Notes: generated by a model not told the origin, from the letters alone. A stretch of DNA of 64,000 nt from an uncultured Ruminococcus sp. (GCA_902765855.1 CACXBF010000008.1:62001-126000), one strand, 5' to 3'. Positions 8,815 to 18,205 are shown, counted from the first letter of the stretch. Made by a program: numbers and translations.

Positions 8815-9849
8815 ATGCTTACACTTGAAGAAATAAAAAATGTAACCTTTCATAAAGCACGAAATGGTTATCAGACAGAGGATGTCGATGATTTTATAGA
8901 TGGCGTTATTGAAACTGTAGATAATATTCTCCGCGAGAGAGACGATTATCTTAAAAAGCTTGATATTTTTGCAAAAAAGGTTGAGGAATATCGCTCCACA
9001 GAAGAAAGCGTAGGAAGCGTTCTCCTAAGTGCACAAAGACTTGCAGATTCTAATATCAGAGAAGCAAATCATAAGGCAGATGTAATTCTCAGAGATGCTA
9101 AGGCTAAGGCAGACGCTATGGTTAAGGAGGCTAAGGAGAAATCTGAGGCTATGCTTACAGAAGCTCAGGAAAAGTCTGATGCTATGATGACAGACGCAAA
9201 GCAAAAGTCTGATAAGCTCATTGCTGATTCAACAGCAAATAGCCGTCGTGCAATAGCTGCCGGCAACCTTGAGCTTGAAAGACAGAAAGAACTTCTTAAG
9301 AAGATTACAGAAGATGTAAAGAGTTTCCAAACGCTGCTTATAAGAAGATACAGAGCTCAGTTTAATGCTATTAGGAATATTACGGACATTCAGGAAAAAA
9401 TTAGAACTGATGAGGAACTTGATAAAGAATATCCGACCCCTAAAAAAGAAATAATAGCTCCAAAGGCAGAAGAAAAAACAGCTGAAAAAACAGAAAATAA
9501 GCCAGTTGAAAAACCTGCGGAAGAAATTAAAACTGATGAGGAAGTAAAGCCGGCAGAAAAAAATCTTGTCGAAACTCCGGTTGAAGAGAAAAAAGAACCG
9601 ACTAAAGAAGTAGTAGAAAAGCCTGTAAGAACATCTGTTGAACCAATTTTTGCTTCAGTAGAGCATAAAAAAGAAACAGAAAGAAAATCTGCTATTGAAG
9701 ATACAGAGGATAATATCGATATCAGTAGTTCATCTCCATCAGTAAAGAGAGAACATATTGAGCAGAGTTCAGAATTTGCAGAAGAAAAAGAAGTTAGATT
9801 TAACGATTTTAAGTTTGGTTCAGATTTTGATATTCACAGCAAAAAGTGA
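8815..9849 (+). CDS. divIVA: DivIVA domain cell-division/polarity protein
   Basis: DivIVA senses curved membrane at septa and poles. The N-terminal domain (residues 1-60) carries LTLEEIKNVTFHKARNGYQ and DVDDFIDGVIE, matching the crossed-loop lipid-binding motif and first coiled coil. A long Ala/Lys/Glu-rich coiled coil runs to about residue 165, including heptad-like repeats of AK(E/Q)KS(D/E)AM. The C-terminal half is a disordered Lys/Glu/Pro/Val tail, longer than in Bacillus. The ATG follows GGAAAGGGAG. Position between sepF and ileS is the conserved Firmicute arrangement. Confidence 0.94.
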   Translation: MLTLEEIKNVTFHKARNGYQTEDVDDFIDGVIETVDNILRERDDYLKKLDIFAKKVEEYRSTEESVGSVLLSAQRLADSNIREANHKADVILRDAKAKADAMVKEAKEKSEAMLTEAQEKSDAMMTDAKQKSDKLIADSTANSRRAIAAGNLELERQKELLKKITEDVKSFQTLLIRRYRAQFNAIRNITDIQEKIRTDEELDKEYPTPKKEIIAPKAEEKTAEKTENKPVEKPAEEIKTDEEVKPAEKNLVETPVEEKKEPTKEVVEKPVRTSVEPIFASVEHKKETERKSAIEDTEDNIDISSSSPSVKREHIEQSSEFAEEKEVRFNDFKFGSDFDIHSKK

Positions 9850-9879
9850 TAATTTTATAAAAAGGGAGCGTAACAGATA

Positions 9880-12651
9880 ATGGCTCAAGATTATAACAGC
9901 ACATTAAATTTACCAAAAACGGACTTTCCGATGAGAGCAGGACTTCCAAAGTCAGAGCCTCTTATGTTAAAGCATTGGGAAGAATCTTCCGTTTATGAAA
10001 AGCTTATGGAGAAGAACGAGGGCAAGCCTCTTTTCGTACTTCATGATGGACCTCCATACGCTAACGGTAATATCCACCTCGGCACAGCACTTAATAAGGT
10101 TCTCAAGGATATTATCGTCCGCTATAAGAATATGTCAGGCTTTAAAGCACCATATGTTCCTGGTTGGGATACACACGGACTTCCGACAGAACTTAAAGCA
10201 AGAAAAAAAGCAGGTGTGGGCAATTCCACAACTATTGATGATATAGAGCTTAGAAAAATCTGCCGTGAGTTTGCACTTGGTTATATTGATGACCAGCGCA
10301 ACCAGTTCAAGCGTCTTGGCGGTATCGGTGAGTGGAATAATCCATATATCACACTTCAGCACGAGTTTGAAGCAAAGCAGATTGAGATTTTCTCAGAAAT
10401 GGCTTGCAAGGGTTATATCTATAAGGGCTTAAAGCCAGTTTACTGGTGTCCTGAGTGTGAAACAGCACTTGCAGAGGCTGAAATTGAATATGCGGAAGAC
10501 CCATGCCATTCAATCTATGTAAAGTTCAAGGTTACAGACGATATGGGCAAGCTCAAGGCTCTCGGAGCAGACCTTGATAAGACATATTTCGTAATCTGGA
10601 CAACTACAACTTGGACACTTCCTGCTAATGTAGCTATCTGTGTTGGCCCTCGTTTTAACTATGCTTTGGTTAAGAGCGGCGACGAATATTTCGTTATGGC
10701 AGAAGAGCTTTATGCATCTGCATTTGAGGCAGCAGGAATCACAGATTATGAAGTTGTCGGCACAATTATGGGTTCAGAGCTTGAGTATATGAAGACAGCT
10801 CACCCATTCATCGACAGAACATCTCTCGTAATCGTTGGTGACCATGTTACTCTTGAAAGCGGTACAGGCTGCGTTCATACAGCACCTGGTCACGGTCTTG
10901 ATGACTATGAGGTTTGTAGAAATTATCCTGAAATTCCGATTGTTGTACCAGTTGATGCTCATGGCAAGCTTACAGAAGAAGCAGGTCAGTTTGCAGGACT
11001 TACAACAGAGGAGGCAAATAAGCCTATTGCACAGCACCTCGAAAAAATCGGTGCATTGTTTGCATTAAAGAAGATTATTCACCAATATCCACACTGCTGG
11101 AGATGTAAAAAGCCAGTTCTTTTCAGAGCAACAGAACAGTGGTTCTGCTCAGTTGAAGATTTCAAGGACGAAGCAGTAGAAGCAATCAAGGGCGTTAAGT
11201 GGATTCCTGGTTGGGGTGAAGACAGAATCATAAATATGGTTCGTGACAGAAAAGACTGGTGTATCTCCAGACAGAGAAAATGGGGTGTTCCGATTCCGAT
11301 TTTCTTCTGCAAAGAATGCGGCGAACCTTATATCAATAAAGAAGCTATGATGGCTGTTTCCGAGTTGTTCAGACAAGAGGGTTCTGACGCTTGGTTCAAG
11401 AAATCTGCAAGCGAAATCCTCCCAGAGGGTACAAAATGCCCTAAGTGTGGTGGCACAGATTTCGACAAAGAAAAAGACATTATGGATGTTTGGTTCGATT
11501 CAGGCGTAACACACGCAGCAGTTTGCGGTCAAAGACCAAACCTCAGAAGACCTGCTGACCTTTATCTTGAGGGTGCAGACCAGTATAGAGGTTGGTTCCA
11601 GTCATCACTCCTTACATCTGTTGCAACAACAGGTGAAGCACCATATAAGGCAGTTGTAACTCATGGTTGGGTTGTTGACGGAGAAGGCAAGAAGATGTCA
11701 AAGTCACTCGGCAACGGTATCGACCCTTCAGATGTTGTCAACGATTACGGTGCAGACATTCTTCGTCTTTGGGTTGCGTCTTCAGATTACCATGCTGATA
11801 TCAGAATTTCTAAGGAAATCCTCAAGCAACTTTCAGAGGCATACAGAAAGATTAGAAATACAGCAAGATATATCCTCGGAAACCTCAACGACTTTGAGCC
11901 TGATACAGATTCAGTATCTTTCGATAAGCTCCTTCCTATTGATAAGTGGGCTTTGATGAAGCTTGACGAGCTTAATGATAAGGTTCGTGAGGGCTATGAA
12001 AGCTTTGAGTTCCATCAGGTATTCCACGCTGTTCATAATTTCTGTGTTGTAGATATGAGTAACTTCTACTTTGATGTTCTCAAGGATAGACTTTATACAG
12101 AAAAGAGCGACGGTGAACTTCGTCGTGCTGCTCAGACTACAATTTATACCATTCTTGACGCTATGACAAGAATGATTGCTCCAATTCTTGCTTTCACTTC
12201 TGATGAAATCTGGAAGTATATGAAGCACAGCAAGAAAGACGATGCAGAGAATGTAGTATTTAACTCTATGCCTGAAAAGACAGGTATCAATGCTGATGAA
12301 GAATTTATCACAAAGTGGGATAAAATCCACGAAACAAGAGATATTGTCAAGAAGGCAATCGAGGTTGCTGTTAAGGCAAAGGAAATCCGTTCTTCACTCG
12401 AAGCAAAGATTACACTCAAATGCACAGGCGAGATGTACGACTTCCTTAAGTCCGTAGAAAATGAGCTTACAGCTGCATATATCGTTTCTGAAATTGAAAT
12501 CGTAAACGATGAGAGTGCAACAGAGCTTAAGGTTGAAGTATCTCACGCAGCAGGTGAGAAGTGCGAGCGTTGCTGGTGCTTCAGCAGCACAGTTGGCAAG
12601 AATCCTAAGCACATCACACTTTGCGAGCGTTGTGCAAAAGTTCTTGAATAA
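9880..12651 (+). CDS. ileS: Isoleucine-tRNA ligase
   Basis: IleS charges tRNA-Ile and edits mis-activated valine. The class I HIGH motif appears as PPYANGNIHLGTALN at about residues 57-71 and the KMSKS loop as GKKMSKSLGNG at about 603-613. The CP1 editing domain lies between (GTGCVHTAPGHGLDDY). The C-terminal zinc finger has CERCW and CERC around residues 898-919, placing it in the bacterial, zinc-containing type. The length of 923 fits. Codon use shifts toward C-ending codons compared with neighbours, as expected for a highly expressed gene. The leader from divIVA is only 30 bp, so there is no T-box here. A strong terminator follows. Confidence 0.98.
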   Translation: MAQDYNSTLNLPKTDFPMRAGLPKSEPLMLKHWEESSVYEKLMEKNEGKPLFVLHDGPPYANGNIHLGTALNKVLKDIIVRYKNMSGFKAPYVPGWDTHGLPTELKARKKAGVGNSTTIDDIELRKICREFALGYIDDQRNQFKRLGGIGEWNNPYITLQHEFEAKQIEIFSEMACKGYIYKGLKPVYWCPECETALAEAEIEYAEDPCHSIYVKFKVTDDMGKLKALGADLDKTYFVIWTTTTWTLPANVAICVGPRFNYALVKSGDEYFVMAEELYASAFEAAGITDYEVVGTIMGSELEYMKTAHPFIDRTSLVIVGDHVTLESGTGCVHTAPGHGLDDYEVCRNYPEIPIVVPVDAHGKLTEEAGQFAGLTTEEANKPIAQHLEKIGALFALKKIIHQYPHCWRCKKPVLFRATEQWFCSVEDFKDEAVEAIKGVKWIPGWGEDRIINMVRDRKDWCISRQRKWGVPIPIFFCKECGEPYINKEAMMAVSELFRQEGSDAWFKKSASEILPEGTKCPKCGGTDFDKEKDIMDVWFDSGVTHAAVCGQRPNLRRPADLYLEGADQYRGWFQSSLLTSVATTGEAPYKAVVTHGWVVDGEGKKMSKSLGNGIDPSDVVNDYGADILRLWVASSDYHADIRISKEILKQLSEAYRKIRNTARYILGNLNDFEPDTDSVSFDKLLPIDKWALMKLDELNDKVREGYESFEFHQVFHAVHNFCVVDMSNFYFDVLKDRLYTEKSDGELRRAAQTTIYTILDAMTRMIAPILAFTSDEIWKYMKHSKKDDAENVVFNSMPEKTGINADEEFITKWDKIHETRDIVKKAIEVAVKAKEIRSSLEAKITLKCTGEMYDFLKSVENELTAAYIVSEIEIVNDESATELKVEVSHAAGEKCERCWCFSSTVGKNPKHITLCERCAKVLE

Positions 12652-12672
12652 TCGCATATAATATAGTATAAT

Positions 12673-12715
12673 AAATTCGCTCCAACCCATAAATTTGGAG
12701 CGAATTTTTATTATA
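12673..12715 (+). terminator. Intrinsic terminator after ileS
   Basis: AAATTCGCTCCAA pairs with TTGGAGCGAATTT across an 8-base loop and is followed by TTTATTAT. It lies upstream of the TTG start chosen for lspA and argues against the ATG at 12715, which abuts the hairpin. Confidence 0.85.
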
Positions 12716-12762
12716 TGTTTAAAGCTTTTAACAGAACGCATTTATATTTGGGAGGAGTTATT

Positions 12763-13248
12763 TTGGCAGCAATTATTACGGCGGTAATTTCCGCAGTTCT
12801 TGTTATCATTGACCAGGTTATAAAATATTTCGTCTTAGGAAACCTACACAGCGGAGATAATGTTCCATTCATAGGCAATCTTCTTACACTCACATATGTT
12901 GAAAACCGAGGTGCTGTTTTTGGCATTATGCAGAATATGAGTTGGCTTTTTGCAATTATCACAATTCTTATGATTGCACTTTTCTTTTATGTAATCATTA
13001 AGAAGAAAATCACCAATAAGCTATTTCTTACAAGCGTAACGCTTATCATCGGCGGCGGAATAGGAAATCTCATCGACCGACTTTTCAGAGGTTTTGTTGT
13101 AGATTATTTGCAGCTTTCATTCTTTCCGCCGGTATGCAATTTTGCCGATTATTGTATAACGATAGGTGCGGTACTTATGGTTGTTTTTGTACTGTTTTTC
13201 AGCGATAAAAAAGAAGATAAGCCAAAGAGGATAGATTCTGATGAGTGA
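12763..13248 (+). CDS. lspA: Lipoprotein signal peptidase II
   Basis: LspA cleaves the signal peptide of prolipoproteins in the membrane. The protein has four hydrophobic segments; the catalytic aspartates are in IGNLIDRLFRGFVVDYL and in FNFADYC-type form as CNFADYCITIG. The conserved N-terminal block is IDQVIKYFVL followed by YVENRGAVFGI. I chose the TTG at 12763, five bases after GGAGGAG at 12751-12757, giving 161 residues, the usual size. An in-frame ATG at 12715 has no ribosome site and touches the ileS terminator. The 3' end overlaps the RluA-family gene by 8 bp, so the two are translationally coupled. Confidence 0.95.
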   Translation: MAAIITAVISAVLVIIDQVIKYFVLGNLHSGDNVPFIGNLLTLTYVENRGAVFGIMQNMSWLFAIITILMIALFFYVIIKKKITNKLFLTSVTLIIGGGIGNLIDRLFRGFVVDYLQLSFFPPVCNFADYCITIGAVLMVVFVLFFSDKKEDKPKRIDSDE

Positions 13249-14155
13249 GATAATTTTAACTGCTGAAATTTCTGATGAGGGAACAAGACTTGATAAGTTT
13301 ATATCTGATAATTCCGAGCTTTCCCGTTCACTTGCACAGAATATCATTGAAACAGGTAGCGTAACTGTTAATGGCAAAACTGTTGCGAAAAGCTGTAAGC
13401 TTAAAAATGGCGATAGAATTTGTTTCAGCGAGCCTGAACCCGAACCTCTTGAGATTGAGCCACAGGATATTCCGCTCGATATTCGCTATGAAGATGATGA
13501 TTTGCTTGTTGTTAATAAGCCAAAGGGAATGGTTGTTCACCCAGCACCGGGTAACAATGATTCAACACTTGTAAATGCCTTGCTTGCATATTGCGGTGAC
13601 TCACTTTCTGGAATAAATGGTGTTCTCAGACCAGGTATTGTACATCGAATAGATAAAGATACAAGTGGTTTGCTGATAGTTGCAAAAAATGATTTTGCAC
13701 ATAGAGGACTTGCTGAACAGATTAAGGAACACAGTTTCACAAGAAAATATCAGGCAGTCGTTTATGGCAATCTGAAAGAGGATAATTTCACAGTAGATTT
13801 ACCAATAGGCAGACACCCAAAAGATAGAAAAAAGATGGCTGTCACCTATAAAAATAGTAAAAATGCGATTACTCATGTAAAGGTTCTTGCGAGATATAAC
13901 GGCTTTACTCATGTTGAGCTTACTTTAGAAACAGGCAGAACGCATCAAATCAGAGTTCATATGGCACAGCTTGGACACCCTGTCGCTGGAGATATTGTAT
14001 ATGGACCTGCAAAAAATCCGATAAAGTCTTTGAATGGTCAATGCTTACATGCATATTATATCAGTTTTGAGCACCCAAGAGATAAACGTATAATAACAGT
14101 AGAAACCGAATTGCCGGAATATTTCAAAAAGTTTTTGGCTACTTTAATTAGCTAA
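13241..14155 (+). CDS. RluA/RluD family pseudouridine synthase
   Basis: This enzyme converts specific uridines in rRNA to pseudouridine. An S4 RNA-binding domain covers about residues 12-75 (RLDKFISDNSELSRSLAQ). The catalytic domain follows, with VNKPKGMVVHPAPGN and the active-site block HRIDKDTSGLLIVAKN, where the Asp after RID-K is the nucleophile, and later ETGRTHQIRVHMAQLGHPV. The length of 304 matches RluD-type enzymes (Bacillus YlyB). It overlaps lspA by 8 bp, the common lspA-rluD pairing. I leave the symbol empty because the target uridine cannot be deduced from sequence alone. Confidence 0.95.
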   Translation: MSEIILTAEISDEGTRLDKFISDNSELSRSLAQNIIETGSVTVNGKTVAKSCKLKNGDRICFSEPEPEPLEIEPQDIPLDIRYEDDDLLVVNKPKGMVVHPAPGNNDSTLVNALLAYCGDSLSGINGVLRPGIVHRIDKDTSGLLIVAKNDFAHRGLAEQIKEHSFTRKYQAVVYGNLKEDNFTVDLPIGRHPKDRKKMAVTYKNSKNAITHVKVLARYNGFTHVELTLETGRTHQIRVHMAQLGHPVAGDIVYGPAKNPIKSLNGQCLHAYYISFEHPRDKRIITVETELPEYFKKFLATLIS

Positions 14156-14176
14156 CGGATTTCTAAAAAAGATTTA

Positions 14177-14203
14177 GGGGCGAACTTTGTTCGCCCGTTT
14201 TTT
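14177..14203 (+). terminator. Intrinsic terminator after the RluA-family gene
   Basis: GGGCGAAC at 14178-14185 pairs with GTTCGCCC at 14189-14196 around a 3-base loop, followed by GTTTTTT. The same hairpin core recurs after bioY at 32638. Confidence 0.9.
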
Positions 14204-14239
14204 GTGCATAACTAAATAGTATAAGATTCCAAATCATTT

Positions 14240-14626
14240 TTAGCGGCGAGCCGCCAACCCCAGACGCGGAATCGGTTTTGCAAACAAAACCTCGATATTT
14301 ATAAGAAAAATTTGTTGCCCCGGTCGAAAAGATTACCAATGAACTACCGATTAGCTAATAAATTCCCAAAATCTTTATAAGATACTTAAAAGTTTCGCTC
14401 AAGGCGGCGAGCCGCCGCAGCCAAGACGTGGAATTGGTTCTGCAAGCAAAACCTCGGTATTTATAAGAAAAATTTGTTGCCGCGGTCGAAAAGATTACCA
14501 ATGAACTACCGATTAGCTAATAAATTCCCAAAATCCTTATAAGATACTTAAAAGTTTCGCTCAAGGCGGCGAGCCGCCGCAGCCAAGACGCGGAATCGGT
14601 TTTGCAAGCAAAACCTCGGTAAAAGA
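14240..14626. repeat. Tandem array of a 162-bp hairpin-rich element (type A), about 2.4 copies
   Basis: GAACTACCGATTAGCTAATA recurs at 14341 and 14503, and the GGCGGCGAGCCGCC hairpin at 14403 and 14565, giving a 162-bp period; a diverged first partial copy starts near 14240. Each unit holds the sequence CTTAAAAGTTTCGCTCAAGG, the GC-rich hairpin, a constant AAGACGCGGAATCGG core (GTGGAATTGG in one copy) and a GGTTTTGCAAGCAAAACC hairpin. No open gene is present. It belongs to the same element family as the repeats near 29.3, 35.8 and 41.3 kb. Confidence 0.85.
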
Positions 14627-14807
14627 TACAAGACTTGATTTTCAGGTTTTGTATCTTTTTTGAGTTTATGTCAGAAAATATCAAATTTCGACAAAAGTTT
14701 TTCTCAATCTATTATAAAAATTGCAATTTTTTAAGAAAAATATGTTATTATTTTGTAGTAATTTCAAGAATTTTGTAATTTTCTTGTTACAAATTTGCCT
14801 AAATTAC

Positions 14808-14836
14808 TTGAAATAGTGAGAAACTTGTTATATAAT
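14808..14836 (+). promoter_or_regulatory. SigA-type promoter for the GH24 surface protein
   Basis: TTGAAA at 14808-14813 and TATAAT at 14831-14836 are 17 bp apart and lie 35 bases before the ATG. An inverted repeat ATTTCAAG (14761-14768) / CTTGAAAT (14807-14814) overlaps the -35 and could be an operator. Confidence 0.65.
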
Positions 14837-14871
14837 TGTAATGGATAAAATTTAATAAGGAGAGTTTCTAT

Positions 14872-17499
14872 ATGCACGCAAAAAGGTTAGCACCAGAAAT
14901 TAAACCGATGAAACCACGTTTTGCAATAAGAACTAAAATTATTGCTTCTTTTTGTGCGTTTATGCTTGCAGCCTCTGTTACAGTTACGGCTATACCGTCA
15001 ACTACTGCTAATGCAGATACATATGTTATGGCAACCTCAACGGTATATCTGAATGTAAGAGAGTCGGCAACAACCTCTTCTGCTGTCATTACTACGATAG
15101 ACCCGGATACAAAGGTCACCGTTATTGGTGATAGAAATAAAGACTGGGTTCATGTTAAATTGAATGATGGAAGAACAGGTTATTGTTTTGCAGAGTATCT
15201 CAAAATTGATGATGTGTCAATTAAGTTGTCAAGGTCATCGAGAGATCTTGCTATAGGAAGCACAAAGAATATGCCTGTTACATCAAGCTGCAGCAGTAAC
15301 AATATTAAATGGACAAGTTCTAACACTAAGGTTATGAAGGTTGACCAAAATGGTAACATGACAGGAGTTTCAGCAGGAACAGCAATAGTTACGGCTACCA
15401 ACCAAATCACAGGAGGAAGCTCAACCGCTAAAATAACAGTTAAACATCCGGACTTTGATAAGATTTATGTTGACCCTCCTAAAAAAATTTCAATTGGTAG
15501 TTCGGTAAATGTCAATGCAAAGGCATCTAAAGAAGGAGGAAAACTTTACTACTTTACCTCTGATTCAACAATAGCAAAGATTACATCAAATGGAGTTATT
15601 AAAGGTATTAAAGCTGGTAGAGTAAGAGTAAGAGTAACTGAAAGCACAGGAACGATTTCAAAATTCTTCTATATAGATGTTGTAGAACCTGTTGCAACAA
15701 GCGTTTCACTTTCGCCTTCTACTGCAAAGGTTGCGGTTGATGCAAAGAAAACGCTTACTGCTAAGGTTTCACCGGTTGCCGCAGACATTACATATAAATC
15801 ATCGAATACTTCAACAGTAAAAGTTGATAAATCAGGTGAATATAAAGGTGTGCATGAGGGTACTGCAACAATATCGGCATCAAATTCACAGGGTAAGGTT
15901 CTTGCAACAGCTAAAGTTACAGTTAAATATCCCGATTACAGTTCAATCACACTTACAAATGCACCATCATCTGTTACAGTTGGTAAAAGCTTTAATGTAG
16001 GAGCTAAAACTTCAACAGGAAGCGGTAAGATTTATCATCGGTCTAGTGATACATCAGTTGCAACGATTTCAGCTGATGGTACGGTTAAGGCACTTAAGGC
16101 TGGTACAGCAAGAATTTATTCATATGATGATACAGGTTCTGTTTATAAAAACTTTAACCTTAATGTAGTGCCAAATTCAAGTGTTACGCTTTCTAAGACA
16201 TCTGCTACTATAACAAGAGGCGAAAATGTTAAGCTTACTGCAACAGTAAAACCTTCAGGTTCAGTTACTTGGAGTTCAAGCAATACTTCAGTTGCAACTG
16301 TAAGAAACGGTGTTGTAAGTGGTCTTAGAAAGGGTACAGCAACAATTACGGCCAAGACTTCTGCCGGAGCGACAGCGAGCTGCAAGATTACTGTTAATGA
16401 TGTTTACTCGAACGGAAAGATTTCTCTTAATCAAACTTCTGCAACAGTAAACAGAACAAGAACGCTTTATCTTGAAGGCTATTCTTCATCAGGAATTACT
16501 TGGACAAGCAGCGACCCTTCTATAGCTACTGTTTCTGATGGCTTTGTTACAACAAAAGAAGTTGGTCAGGTTGCTATTACAGCTAAGGATTCAAATGGAA
16601 ACAAGGCTGTTTGTGTAGTAAATGTTCTTGCGGCTACTCCGTTGAAGTTTACTTATACAAATCCAAATTCCGCAACTCTTAATTCAACAGTTACTTTCAT
16701 TGCTATTACAGATAAAAAACGCACAGCTGTTAAGTTTAATGTTACAGTCGGAGATAAGACTTATGTTGTTAATGCAACTTCTAAAACTTCAGACGGTAAC
16801 GATTATATCTGGAAGGGTACTCTTAAGATGACAAAGTCAGGTACATTTAATTACACTGCTTACGCATATCTTAATAATAAATGGAGTACTTGCAGCGATG
16901 CGAAGGGAACAGTATTTGTTTCTAATGTTACAAGCAAAAGCACAACGGCTATTCAGTCACTCAGAGCAAGTAATGATTTGATTTCATTTATTGCTGAGAA
17001 AGAAGGCTTCCTCTCGCACTATGAGCGTGACCAAATGGCTTATGACCCGGTTCCTACAGTTGGTTATGGCGTTGTTGTTTATCCGGGCGATATTTTCTAT
17101 AATTCGCTTACAAAGAACGAGGCTTATGCATGGTTGGTTAAAGAAGTTAATGAGGGTGCATATACAAGTGCAATCAACAGATTTTCTAAGAATAATAACA
17201 TCAAGATAAATCAATATCAATTTGATGCTCTTGTAAGTTTCTCATATAACCTCGGAACAGGCTGGACATATGGTGGCTGGGATATTTACGACTTTCTTAC
17301 ATCTTATAGTGATTTAAATAAGGTTAATCAGACAAAGCTTGTAAATACATTTGCTGTTTATCATCATGCAGGAGGTCAGCTTTATTGGGGACTTTATTAC
17401 AGAAGAATAGACGAAGCTGAAATGTTCCTTAAGGGAGATTATATTTCAGATGGCTATAATAATAAATATGGTTTCAATATAAGCACCTGTTGTGTTTAA
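14872..17499 (+). CDS. Secreted SH3-Big2-GH24 lysozyme-like cell-wall protein
   Basis: A long signal peptide (hydrophobic IIASFCAFMLAASVTV, cut likely near ANADT at about residue 50) sends this 875-residue protein out of the cell. Residues about 55-105 form an SH3-type wall-binding domain (VYLNVRESATTSSAV). Some five bacterial Ig-like Big2 repeats follow, each with an IKWTSSN or VTWSSSN strand and a G-x-A-x-I/V-TA strand. An atypical Ig-like module lies near 590-690. The C-terminus from about 697 is a GH24 phage-type lysozyme: FIAEKEGF with the catalytic Glu, PTVGYG, and later FDALVSFSYNLGTG. It should cut peptidoglycan glycan strands, perhaps for wall remodelling. ATG 14872 follows AAGGAGAG. 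GH24 at the end of a Big2 stalk is less usual than a phage lysin. Confidence 0.85.
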   Translation: MHAKRLAPEIKPMKPRFAIRTKIIASFCAFMLAASVTVTAIPSTTANADTYVMATSTVYLNVRESATTSSAVITTIDPDTKVTVIGDRNKDWVHVKLNDGRTGYCFAEYLKIDDVSIKLSRSSRDLAIGSTKNMPVTSSCSSNNIKWTSSNTKVMKVDQNGNMTGVSAGTAIVTATNQITGGSSTAKITVKHPDFDKIYVDPPKKISIGSSVNVNAKASKEGGKLYYFTSDSTIAKITSNGVIKGIKAGRVRVRVTESTGTISKFFYIDVVEPVATSVSLSPSTAKVAVDAKKTLTAKVSPVAADITYKSSNTSTVKVDKSGEYKGVHEGTATISASNSQGKVLATAKVTVKYPDYSSITLTNAPSSVTVGKSFNVGAKTSTGSGKIYHRSSDTSVATISADGTVKALKAGTARIYSYDDTGSVYKNFNLNVVPNSSVTLSKTSATITRGENVKLTATVKPSGSVTWSSSNTSVATVRNGVVSGLRKGTATITAKTSAGATASCKITVNDVYSNGKISLNQTSATVNRTRTLYLEGYSSSGITWTSSDPSIATVSDGFVTTKEVGQVAITAKDSNGNKAVCVVNVLAATPLKFTYTNPNSATLNSTVTFIAITDKKRTAVKFNVTVGDKTYVVNATSKTSDGNDYIWKGTLKMTKSGTFNYTAYAYLNNKWSTCSDAKGTVFVSNVTSKSTTAIQSLRASNDLISFIAEKEGFLSHYERDQMAYDPVPTVGYGVVVYPGDIFYNSLTKNEAYAWLVKEVNEGAYTSAINRFSKNNNIKINQYQFDALVSFSYNLGTGWTYGGWDIYDFLTSYSDLNKVNQTKLVNTFAVYHHAGGQLYWGLYYRRIDEAEMFLKGDYISDGYNNKYGFNISTCCV

Positions 17500-17514
17500 A
17501 ATTTAAGATTTTTT

Positions 17515-17552
17515 AAAGGGAAAATCACGATTGCTGATTTTCCCTTTTCTTA
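17515..17552 (+). terminator. Intrinsic terminator after the GH24 gene
   Basis: AAAGGGAAAATCA pairs with TGATTTTCCCTTTT across a 7-base loop, followed by a T-rich tail. Confidence 0.85.
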
Positions 17553-17687
17553 TGCAATGGTTAGTTTTTATAGTAAGTTTAGTAATTGACAACACCACTA
17601 AACTTTTATCAATTTATTAATTATAAGCTTAACTACTCGAACTGACGCTAAATATATTTGTTTATAATTTTCTTTGTCAAAAATAAA

Positions 17688-17720
17688 AATAGCAAATTCT
17701 CATTATAAGAATTTGCTATT
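17688..17720 (-). terminator. Intrinsic terminator for the XRE regulator
   Basis: AATAGCAAATTCT pairs with AAGAATTTGCTATT; read on the minus strand it is followed by TTTTTATTTTTG. It lies directly after the stop of the gene at 17726. Confidence 0.8.
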
Positions 17721-17725
17721 AATAG

Positions 17726-18142
17726 TTAAGCCTTTTGTGGAGATATATTTTCAGGTTTGCTTATCATAAATTCGGAGTATTCAAGGAGTGCGTGTTTAGC
17801 TGATTCTGTCATTTTTTTATAATTCTTTATAAGCATATTAAGTATTTCATCTGTTATTTCGGTGGTTTTTTGAGAAATTTGGATTTGCATTGATTCTGGC
17901 TTAGATTTGACATCATAACCCATAAGCCATGCTTCAGATACATCTAATGCTCTTGCGAGAACATACAGCTTATTTTGACCTGGTTCAACCTTTCCCGAAA
18001 CATATTGACTGAGGTCAGATTTACTTAACTTTACGCCATATTCATCGCAAAATGGCTTGGCACGATTTATAATATCAATTTGTTTTAATCCGTTTTTTTT
18101 CATAAATTCGTTAAGTCTTAACGCTGTATTTGATGTTTTCAT
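17726..18142 (-). CDS. XRE/Cro-CI family transcriptional regulator
   Basis: An N-terminal helix-turn-helix of the lambda-repressor type covers about residues 6-72: LRLNEFMKKNGLKQIDII, then LSKSDLSQYVSGKVEPGQ as recognition helix and turn, and ALDVSEAWLMGYD, the phrase typical of phage-type repressors. The rest (about 60 residues) is a short helical tail ending with a YSEFMISKPEN stretch, too short for a peptidase S24 domain. I chose the ATG at 18142, preceded by AGGAG; a longer start at 18205 runs into the promoter -35 region. It could regulate the neighbouring genes or be a phage remnant, but no phage genes flank it. Confidence 0.85.
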   Translation of the reverse strand: MKTSNTALRLNEFMKKNGLKQIDIINRAKPFCDEYGVKLSKSDLSQYVSGKVEPGQNKLYVLARALDVSEAWLMGYDVKSKPESMQIQISQKTTEITDEILNMLIKNYKKMTESAKHALLEYSEFMISKPENISPQKA

Positions 18143-18176
18143 TAAATCTGCACTCCTGTATTTCTTGTGTTGTCTT

Positions 18177-18205
18177 ATTATATCAAAGTAGAAATAACAG
18201 TTCAA
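18177..18205 (-). promoter_or_regulatory. Promoter for the XRE regulator
   Basis: On the minus strand TTGAAC (18205-18200) and TATAAT (18182-18177) are 17 bp apart, about 35 bases before the ATG at 18142. Confidence 0.65.

Noticed and set aside
9850..9879. T-box leader for ileS
   Set aside because: The gap from divIVA is only 30 bp, too short for a T-box.
12715..12762. ATG start for LspA
   Set aside because: It touches the ileS terminator, has no ribosome site, and adds residues not usual in LspA; TTG 12763 has GGAGGAG.
14240..14626. CRISPR array
   Set aside because: The unit is 162 bp with near-identical contents, not short repeats with unique spacers, and no cas genes are present.
17726..18205. 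Prophage region marked by the XRE repressor and GH24 gene
   Set aside because: No integrase, terminase or structural phage genes nearby; the GH24 domain is part of a signal-peptide-bearing Big2 protein.
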